A stretch of 64,000 nt of DNA from Prorocentrum cordatum. Taxonomy: Eukaryota; Sar; Dinophyceae; Prorocentrales; Prorocentraceae. The stretch lies in contig CAUYUJ010019618.1 of the NCBI GenBank assembly GCA_963575745.1, positions 1 through 64,000 on the forward strand. The letters are read 5' to 3'. Of the stretch, positions 57,024-64,000 are shown piece by piece. A model generated the notes under the pieces. It was not told the DNA's origin, did no database searches, and saw only the letters and a program-made list of their open reading frames with translations. The first letter of the stretch is position 1, and the number at the start of each line of letters is the position of its first letter. The translations under genes were made by a program, and so were the position numbers.

Positions 57024-59585
57024 ATGGCCCCCGCCAAGCCGGAGCGCCGTCGCTCTTCCAAGCAGCCGCCGAGCTCACGTCCTGCAGCTGAAGGATCCCT
57101 CCTCCAACGCAAACAGGACTGCATTGCAGCCTTCAAGCAAGCGGGGTCTGACCGCCCCACAGCCGCATACAACGGGCTCGCCGAGCTGAACGCGGACGAG
57201 CTGCAGGCCACGTACGACATGCACAAGACCAACACCAAGAAGCTCGGCAGTGCCTTGATTCGCATGTGTGCCGCCAACCAGATCAGCTACACGCTGGATC
57301 ACCACCAGCGCAGCAAGCCTAAGCGCAATGGTGGTGACACATCCTATCCACCAGCTGCGTCCGCACGTCTTCAGGCTGCGGACGCCAAATTTATTGCCTT
57401 GGACCCGGCCTTCTGGAAGGTCCCAGTCCTGGCCGAACCCACATCACTCGACGACGGCAAGACGTACAAGCCCAGCATCAGCCTCCACGACTACGAGAGT
57501 GGCGAGCGGCTGCTGCAGCACCATCTCGAGCAGGGTAAGCGTACCACGGGTCAGCTCGCGATCGCTGTCATGGGCCCAAAAAACGACAACTACGTCGGCA
57601 CCGAGCTCGCCGTCCCCGTGCTGAAGCGCCACCCCAAGGCGCCCAATGTGGTTCACACGCACGTCCCCGTGACCGTGTACCAGCTGGGCACCAAGGAAGT
57701 CGCCTGCACGGAAAAAGTAGCCGTCGCCACCATTGATCCTGCCGACCACGTATGCTGGATTCGGGTGACCATACATGAAACCGAAGCCATCGCCGCAGTC
57801 CCCTCCATGCATCAGGCCTTCGAGGATCAGTTTTCGGGAGGCGCCCCCGTGAACGGTGGTCCACGCGCCAAGGGTCCTTTCCGAGGGGATTCCGCTCCAC
57901 AGGACAAGGCGCGCCAAAACCAAAAGCACAGGGAGTCTAAGAAAGACGCTCGCCGCCAGGAGCTCGACAGTCAGCTGCAGGACACCTTCAAGGCCCTTTT
58001 CCACGGCAACTTTAAAGCCGTCACTATCCTCGAACCCTGCAAAAGTCTAGGCAGGTACGGATCTGGCGTCGGAAAAAGGTCCCTGGCTGCCACTTTCGGC
58101 GTCAGTCTTCAAGCAGTTGACAAGGTCTTGGCGGGTTCGGGGCAACTCGGCGCCACCTACGACCTCAGCAACGTAGGTGCGGACGAGCCCACGGCAGACA
58201 AGTACCAGACCGTGTGGTTCCCCGAGGACCAGCCCATCACGATGGCAGAGGCGTTTCAGAAGTCGGTGGACTTCAAAGCCCTAGGAGTCGTCAGGCACGG
58301 CAAGTCAGGCTTATTGGGGATCCGTGTTGCACGTGGGTCAGACGCCGCCAAGGCCGCTGCCGTCAGCATCCGTGGCTGTGAAGCCACTCTCGCCAAGACG
58401 CGATACCGCATCACGGGCATTGCGGCACGCCATGCCACGCTGACCCAGCTTGCTAAGACTCTCACGGGCCCGTCCGTCAAATGGGACTGTGAGGTCTACC
58501 ACACCGCCTGGGACCCAGCCACTGCGGCGCAGTTTGCCTTAGTGCGCGCTCATCGTCCCCCACCCACATATACGGTGCAGGTCGCAGGGTGCCCCATCCC
58601 GTGGAGCATCACCGAGGCCCCGTTGGCTGAGGTCGTGCCGAAGAGGGACAACGTTACCATTGTCACCCCTACCACTATCACAGAGCCTGTGACGCCGCCC
58701 GCCCGTGGTGGCGGCTTCAGCCCCGCCACGGGCACACTCCTAACCAAAGCGGCCCAGAGCCCCTACCTCCACGACCTCATGACTGCCACGCCCAAAGGCA
58801 AGGGCGTCGCACCGCTCCCGATCCCCAAGGAGGAGCCTTTAGCCAAGCGCCACCGATCCTCCAGCGGGAAACGCGACGCCACGCCGCACGCAAGATCACA
58901 CGGCGCCCCAGGCCGCAGCTCCTCTGCACCCCCGCACGGCACGGATGGAGCTGCCGAGCAGACGGCCGTCCAAGGACCAGGTGGGGACGGACATGACCCG
59001 CAACCTGGCACGGTGGCGGCCGAAGGTGGGGGCCACACGGAAGGGCACGCTGACGCAGCCGCCGAGGTACCAGGCGACGTCGAGATCCTATCATCAGAGG
59101 ATGAATTCAGCGTGGCATCGCGCGAAGTGAACACCCTCGGCGAACGCTTCGCTATGGCCCCTAAACTGTCACATGCCGCCACGACCCGCATCCAACACAT
59201 GGAACAACAGCACGAGCTGCTCGCCAACACGGTGGACAACATGCAGGTCCAGCTCGCGGGCGTTCTCTCATCCCAGGCCACACTCACGGAGCACGTTTCA
59301 GGCTTGGAACGGGGGCTTGCCACCGTCGTCACTCAGCAACAGACGGCAACTACCGAAGCTGCGGCACTGCGCGGCGACATCCAGGCCCTCCTCGGGCACC
59401 TCACGGGGGGTACCATCCACCTGCCCCAGGTGGCCACCCTCGAAACAAAAAAGGAGGAAGCTGCACCAGTTGCCGATCCCGTGGCGGTCTGCGGGTGGAT
59501 CGACCAGCCAGGCCAGGTCACCCCAGGGACGGGGCCCCCAGGGGCTGACAAAGGCAAAGGGCGGGTCACACAGGAACCCTATTGA
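57024..59585 (+). CDS. ORF J: intronless 853-aa protein, candidate ORF1 of a retroelement
   Basis: One uninterrupted frame; the ATG at 57024 (MAPAKPERRRSSKQ) is chosen because everything upstream is CT repeat or leader. N-terminal basic segment; helical region (LLQRKQDCIAAFKQAG to LIRMCAANQ); long globular middle (ITGIAARHATLTQLAKTL and TYTVQVAGCPIPWSI, compatible with RRM-like folds); Pro-rich linker with GGGFSPATG; acidic stretch EILSSEDEF; coiled coil at about residues 710-790 (RIQHMEQQHELLANTVDN and onward). In contrast to the other genes here it has no intron over 2.5 kb. Basic N-terminus, nucleic-acid-binding-like middle and coiled coil fit a non-LTR retrotransposon ORF1, but no enzyme supports this. 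K follows after 171 bp on the same strand. Confidence 0.75.
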   Translation: MAPAKPERRRSSKQPPSSRPAAEGSLLQRKQDCIAAFKQAGSDRPTAAYNGLAELNADELQATYDMHKTNTKKLGSALIRMCAANQISYTLDHHQRSKPKRNGGDTSYPPAASARLQAADAKFIALDPAFWKVPVLAEPTSLDDGKTYKPSISLHDYESGERLLQHHLEQGKRTTGQLAIAVMGPKNDNYVGTELAVPVLKRHPKAPNVVHTHVPVTVYQLGTKEVACTEKVAVATIDPADHVCWIRVTIHETEAIAAVPSMHQAFEDQFSGGAPVNGGPRAKGPFRGDSAPQDKARQNQKHRESKKDARRQELDSQLQDTFKALFHGNFKAVTILEPCKSLGRYGSGVGKRSLAATFGVSLQAVDKVLAGSGQLGATYDLSNVGADEPTADKYQTVWFPEDQPITMAEAFQKSVDFKALGVVRHGKSGLLGIRVARGSDAAKAAAVSIRGCEATLAKTRYRITGIAARHATLTQLAKTLTGPSVKWDCEVYHTAWDPATAAQFALVRAHRPPPTYTVQVAGCPIPWSITEAPLAEVVPKRDNVTIVTPTTITEPVTPPARGGGFSPATGTLLTKAAQSPYLHDLMTATPKGKGVAPLPIPKEEPLAKRHRSSSGKRDATPHARSHGAPGRSSSAPPHGTDGAAEQTAVQGPGGDGHDPQPGTVAAEGGGHTEGHADAAAEVPGDVEILSSEDEFSVASREVNTLGERFAMAPKLSHAATTRIQHMEQQHELLANTVDNMQVQLAGVLSSQATLTEHVSGLERGLATVVTQQQTATTEAAALRGDIQALLGHLTGGTIHLPQVATLETKKEEAAPVADPVAVCGWIDQPGQVTPGTGPPGADKGKGRVTQEPY

Positions 59586-59756
59586 AGGTGCCTCAGAGGG
59601 CCCGCCTCAGCCCTCCGAGGAAGCGCCTTCAGAGGCATCCCTTCTCACTTCTCGTCGTACCTCCTCCTTGCTATATCATGTCATTTTTGGCAGCAGCACG
59701 AGCAAGCTACCTGGTGTAGGGACACCTGTCATCTTGCTGTGGGTGTGTTTGTTGCA

Positions 59757-62700
59757 ATGTACATGAGCATGCAGGGGTACCTAAAGATGCGTGCTGACAT
59801 GCAGCCTTTGGCTCATCGCTCGCGCCGCCCGCCAGGCCTCGCCATCATGTGGCGCTTTGCTTGCAGCCTGGCTCTCCCCTCGCTCGCTGGAGCACGCCCG
59901 TCTTCAGGCGGTGCGCCCCAGCATGGAGGTGGGTTTCTCCTGCAGCACGTCGAACGTGCGTCCCTTTTCTACCTCTACGATGACAGCATCTACAAGTACG
60001 AGCACTGCATCATTTTGGACCCGATCGGCAACGGCACCGCTGCCGCGAGTCCGTGCAGTATTGGCCAGGCACACAGTGGCGGCTTCAGCCCCGCTGCTGT
60101 GCCTCGCTATCGCCCTACGGGTCCCACCACTCCCATGCGAGGTAGGGGTGAACCCGAGGAAGACCCTGCTTTCTGGCACCTGATGATGATCCGCGCCCGG
60201 CTCATACCGTGTGCTGCGGCGTGGGCACCAGGTGAGGAAAACCAGGACATGTTCTGGGCATGGCTCGAGGACTGCGTCCCGTACATCCTGGCGACGCTCC
60301 ATCTGCCACAGTACGATCACCTCTTCCTCGAGGCGTCCGAGGACACCACCGACGCCCTGCGTCATCGCACCGCGGTCGACATGTGCGAGGACATCTGGCA
60401 CAGAGCGGGCCCCGACAGGCAGCGCATCAACCGCAACCTCACTCGGATCCAGAGCAGCCGCGAGTACGCCACCCGCTATTTCGGCCTCCTTCTGGAGTAC
60501 CAGGGCGCTCGTGCCACGCTCGTTGGCCCTGAGGCTTTCATGGCACCTTTGCCGCCATACCTCTCACGGGCCCATGCTCTGCTGCCAAGAGGTCTCCCTC
60601 CACCCGACCATGACGCCATGGCGTACCTCGCTGATGTTATCCTGCACCAACCGCCAGACATGCTGCCGCTCGTCGAGGCGGAGCTCGCTGCGGCGCCGAC
60701 GGACGGCACCGATCAGGCCGCAGAGGATCCCGTATCATGGCTGCTCCAGCACATCGCGGCCAGCGATATCGGCAATACATCCACGGACTCGTTCCACGCG
60801 TCGGAGGATAGCCAGGACGACATCGATATCCAGGATCGAGACGGCACGATACCATCAGGCGACTCGGCTCAGCGTGACCGCGACAGTGAGCCTTACTTTG
60901 GGCTCGCCCCGTGGCAAAGCAGTGCGCCCCACACCTCAGATCAGGCCGATCCTTCTGCGCGGCTCAACGACGCTGAAGGTGGCACTGCCGCTGATGTGAC
61001 TAGCCATTCCACTGCTTCGCCAGCTCATGCCAGTCCGTACAGTGGCGGCTTCAGCCCCGCTGCACCACTGGCTAGACCTGGACATCCCCAGACCGCAGGA
61101 GGCGACAACGTGACCGACTCCAACCCCAGTGCCATCGACCACTGGCAGGCCGACATCGACAACGACCCCATCGATGATGAACACCCAGATGCCAGCGGTC
61201 CCCACGAGCCCCAGCACAGCTCAGCGGCATCACGACATTGTGGTTGCCTCATCTGCCTCCTGGTGGCCACGTACGCCATCGTGATAGCAATGCCGTACAA
61301 GGACCAGATCGATGGATACTTGCCGACCCCGAGCCGAGACCCCAGCTACCGACAACGACGACGACGCCAAGCGACCGCACCAGGCCCATCGGTGTCCACT
61401 ATATCCCGACGCAAAACGACATACTATGTCACGTCCACATTGAGGGCCACTCTCAAATGGACCAGCGACAAACTCAGAGATGGTGTCTCGGGCGGAGCCA
61501 CTGCAGTCGCGGTCGGCTTCGGGGGCGTCCTTAAATGGGCCAGCGGCAAGCTAGGGGCCATAGCCACGGGTGGAGTTGTGTGTGGTCTTCTACTCGTCGG
61601 TGCCAAACTTCTTGCCCAGGGAGCTGTCGGACACGTAGGCGCCCGCATATGTGCGCGGGCCCTGGACTCATCCACTGCCCAGTGGTGCCTCCGCTGTTGC
61701 CAACCGAGCAGGAAGCCGAAGGACGAGGCCACACACAAAATGCCGTGCACGCTCGCCGACGAACACGACGACCAGCAGGTGCACGCACTCCGACATCCGC
61801 TGCTACAGGAACACTACGCCGCAGCTGTTGCCGCCGCAGTCGCCGACGTCACCACCGCCACCACCGCCGCCATCGTTGAAGTCACAGCCGCCGTATCGCG
61901 AGCCTCGTCTGTCACACCAAGATCGACCAGCCCGACGCCACGAGACGGCAGTGAACGCACCCATGGCAGCCCGTGGTCCATCTTCCGACACGCTGACGCT
62001 CGTGGTTCCTCCCCCGACGCGGACACCCAACCACCACGACGGCGAGCACGCTATGCATCACCTGACAGGCCCCAGGCGCCTTCAGGCCCTGGTACGCCCT
62101 ACACTGCCCTCAAGCCACCGACACGCAACTTACGCAACACCATCCAGCGTGACCCAGCGGTCCCAGAGCCGCCGAAGAGCATACTTGACGCCCTGTACCA
62201 AAACGGCTTCGCGCTAGGGAACAGTGGCGTGTCCACTGAGGACATCAAAGACGCTCTACGACTCCACGACCACCCTCGATTCACTCACGACCCAACACTC
62301 CAAGTGCTGGGGCCGTGGACGGACATCATGCAGAGGCCACCGAACCGCCTCACTTGGGTGCTGGAAGACTCGGGCGGCAACTCGGGCGAGACAATTTTCC
62401 CATACCTCACGTGGGACCTCCGCCAACCCACCACCGACGCGCCCACTGTCTTCTGGCATGGGACCCGCGGCGACCTTGCGGCCCGTCTTGCTGCCTGTGG
62501 AGGGCACCTCTTGCCAGGCCCCCGCCGTGAAGCGAAGGGCCGAACTGGCCCAAACTCTGGCCGCACTTACACGAGTGTGCACCCTTCGTTGGCCGCGTGG
62601 TACGCGATACCGCCCCACCCGCCCTACAGTCTCGAAGACGACACCCTCGCGTGGGGACCCATCGCACTCTGGATGTGCGAAGCCACCCAACCACCGCGCG

Positions 62701-64000
62701 GGGAAAACAGGCACAACTACGTGAAAGGGGAGGCCCACGGAGCGCGCCTCATTTACCCTCGGGTCCTGAGCCTCCTCATCCGCATGGACTGGTGTGCCCC
62801 CACAGAAGCTGCTTCCAGGTGCCGTGCCCTTCCACACGCCTATGGCATGGGTGACTGCGCGCACGCCCTCCACATTGCTGGCTACGATCATCCAGATCTC
62901 CGTGAGGCGGCTGAAGCTCACGACCAGGAAGCTAGCACCAGGCGCAGATCAGCCATCGCGGCAGCATGGCCACCACCGCAGGCGCTATACTCGCCAGAAG
63001 CGGCGCGAGCATGGGCCAAACAGCACTACGACACGGAAGCAGCCACCAGGGACGACCCTAATCAGCCTCGACCACGTGTCTCGCTCCACATACTCCAGCT
63101 GGACCCGAAACCACTCATCGACCTGGTGTACACGGGCTTGCAAGCTGTCCCCGTGCGGGGGCACCCTGACGCACACGGGTCGCGCCCCAGCGGCTCCAGC
63201 CCTGGGGCCGCGTCGGGCCCACCACGCACGTACAAGTCAGGCACAGCCTTAGCCCACAGTCCAGACCCCTCATCGACGTCATCTGGAGTCGACGAACGCC
63301 GTACGCCTTCCCTCATCAGCGCGGCCGCCGCCCTCGCCCGAGGCCGCGCCCGTGCGCGACGATCTGCCTCTCGCTCGTCACGACAGAGCGACGGGAACTC
63401 CACCTCCGACAACAGCGGCATCGAGACGTGGGAGCACATTGTGACGGAGGAGGAGCCGACTGCCTACCACGTCCTCGCCTACCACGTGCGTGATGTGCGG
63501 TCCCGTGTCAACGCCCCTGGCATCGAGGTCTGGCTCGACCCTGGCGATCACCACGATGGCGCCTACTTACCGTGGGGGACGACAGTCATGGGCTACCGCG
63601 TCATTGACCCTACGGTGGACGGGCGTGACGGCTGGGTCATCCTCCACCATGATCACGGCGACACCACTACTAAGCTCTGGGCACCGACCCAAGTCCACGT
63701 TAAGGGGGACGACTCCTGGCGCACCGTCATGGTACCAGCGGATATGGGGCCCCAGTGGATCAGGTGCCATGCCGAGGACGCACGCCTCCCCGCCGAGGTT
63801 GTCCGCACTACAGGCCAATCCTGGTTTGCTGACGTCTGGCCCTTGTGGGATCGCCCGAGACCCCACCCAGACGACCCAGGCACAAACGAGCATGCGCTAC
63901 CGCCTTTACCAGGACGCTGGTCTTGCCTACAGTGTCGATTCCAATGCTGCCAATATTGCGCGGCTCGCCGCAACACACAGCTTGGCACCTCGGGTCAACC
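59757..64000 (+). CDS. ORF K: giant intronless ORF, at least 1414 aa, runs off the window
   Basis: Frame open from ATG 59757 (also ATG 59763 and 59847) to the last base with no stop. Features: a possible hydrophobic start at 59847 (MWRFACSLALPSLAGA); two SGGFSPAA peptides (about 60077 and 61043); an acidic region; a hydrophobic segment CGCLICLLVATYAIVIAMPY (about residues 490-510) and a second membrane-like region (GGVVCGLLLVGAKLLAQG, about 620); FWHGTRGDLAARLAACG followed by SGRTYTSVHPSLAAWY (about 898-950), which recalls the HGT...Y pattern of ADP-ribosyltransferase or PARP-like folds; an Arg/Ser-rich segment; and a C-terminal beta-rich region with LQCRFQCCQYC near the edge. No reverse transcriptase, endonuclease or helicase motif is visible before 64000. 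Could be a polyprotein or ORF2-like part of the J element. Confidence 0.7.
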   Translation, partial: MYMSMQGYLKMRADMQPLAHRSRRPPGLAIMWRFACSLALPSLAGARPSSGGAPQHGGGFLLQHVERASLFYLYDDSIYKYEHCIILDPIGNGTAAASPCSIGQAHSGGFSPAAVPRYRPTGPTTPMRGRGEPEEDPAFWHLMMIRARLIPCAAAWAPGEENQDMFWAWLEDCVPYILATLHLPQYDHLFLEASEDTTDALRHRTAVDMCEDIWHRAGPDRQRINRNLTRIQSSREYATRYFGLLLEYQGARATLVGPEAFMAPLPPYLSRAHALLPRGLPPPDHDAMAYLADVILHQPPDMLPLVEAELAAAPTDGTDQAAEDPVSWLLQHIAASDIGNTSTDSFHASEDSQDDIDIQDRDGTIPSGDSAQRDRDSEPYFGLAPWQSSAPHTSDQADPSARLNDAEGGTAADVTSHSTASPAHASPYSGGFSPAAPLARPGHPQTAGGDNVTDSNPSAIDHWQADIDNDPIDDEHPDASGPHEPQHSSAASRHCGCLICLLVATYAIVIAMPYKDQIDGYLPTPSRDPSYRQRRRRQATAPGPSVSTISRRKTTYYVTSTLRATLKWTSDKLRDGVSGGATAVAVGFGGVLKWASGKLGAIATGGVVCGLLLVGAKLLAQGAVGHVGARICARALDSSTAQWCLRCCQPSRKPKDEATHKMPCTLADEHDDQQVHALRHPLLQEHYAAAVAAAVADVTTATTAAIVEVTAAVSRASSVTPRSTSPTPRDGSERTHGSPWSIFRHADARGSSPDADTQPPRRRARYASPDRPQAPSGPGTPYTALKPPTRNLRNTIQRDPAVPEPPKSILDALYQNGFALGNSGVSTEDIKDALRLHDHPRFTHDPTLQVLGPWTDIMQRPPNRLTWVLEDSGGNSGETIFPYLTWDLRQPTTDAPTVFWHGTRGDLAARLAACGGHLLPGPRREAKGRTGPNSGRTYTSVHPSLAAWYAIPPHPPYSLEDDTLAWGPIALWMCEATQPPRGENRHNYVKGEAHGARLIYPRVLSLLIRMDWCAPTEAASRCRALPHAYGMGDCAHALHIAGYDHPDLREAAEAHDQEASTRRRSAIAAAWPPPQALYSPEAARAWAKQHYDTEAATRDDPNQPRPRVSLHILQLDPKPLIDLVYTGLQAVPVRGHPDAHGSRPSGSSPGAASGPPRTYKSGTALAHSPDPSSTSSGVDERRTPSLISAAAALARGRARARRSASRSSRQSDGNSTSDNSGIETWEHIVTEEEPTAYHVLAYHVRDVRSRVNAPGIEVWLDPGDHHDGAYLPWGTTVMGYRVIDPTVDGRDGWVILHHDHGDTTTKLWAPTQVHVKGDDSWRTVMVPADMGPQWIRCHAEDARLPAEVVRTTGQSWFADVWPLWDRPRPHPDDPGTNEHALPPLPGRWSCLQCRFQCCQYCAARRNTQLGTSGQ

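Overview
The window looks like nuclear DNA of a dinoflagellate. It is GC-rich and packed with mini- and microsatellites. It carries a TTTAGGG telomere-type array inside a gene. Its multi-exon genes are best explained by introns starting GT, GC or GA and ending AG. Several protein families are of a kind I associate with dinoflagellates, for example the transposase-like gene at 30.8-33.4 kb and the compact cytosine methyltransferase at 33.6-36.1 kb. A Prorocentrum-type genome is my best guess, from style only. All exon models were built by eye: long open frames with protein-like composition were joined at AG acceptors so that total length stays a multiple of three. No transcript data were used.

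Layout. 0-3.3 kb has no confident gene. 3.3-12.4 kb (+) is a ten-exon gene (A) of unknown function whose last intron appears to be a TTTAGGG array. 13.9-15.9 kb is a 90-bp satellite. 16.3-20.3 kb (+) holds two small unknown genes (B, C). 21.2-22.0 kb (-) is a Ty1/copia reverse-transcriptase fragment. 22.8-23.7 kb is a 13-bp minisatellite. 24.2-36.1 kb (+) is a run of four intron-containing genes: D (RGG/acidic protein), E (basic/acidic protein), F (CACTA/KDZ-like transposase candidate) and G (C5 cytosine DNA methyltransferase). 37.3-46.3 kb is a 9-kb array of the same 13-bp minisatellite. It is interrupted by a leucine-rich-repeat fragment and by a complete gag-only LTR retrotransposon with 143-bp LTRs and a primer-binding site matching initiator tRNA-Met. 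46.4-52.1 kb (-) and 53.0-55.6 kb (-) are two genes (I, H) with very short introns, studded with perfect palindromes centred on GCTGCAGC. 55.6-56.9 kb is a CT microsatellite. 57.0-64.0 kb (+) holds two long intronless ORFs in tandem (J, K); K runs off the window.

Transcription is organised in blocks: plus-strand genes A-G converge on minus-strand genes I and H at the large minisatellite, and H diverges from J/K at the CT tract. The most noteworthy points are the GCTGCAGC palindromes concentrated in tiny introns, the telomeric-repeat intron, the gag-only retrotransposon sitting in a satellite, the non-GT introns of the methyltransferase whose removal restores conserved motif VIII, and the uncharacterised J/K pair.
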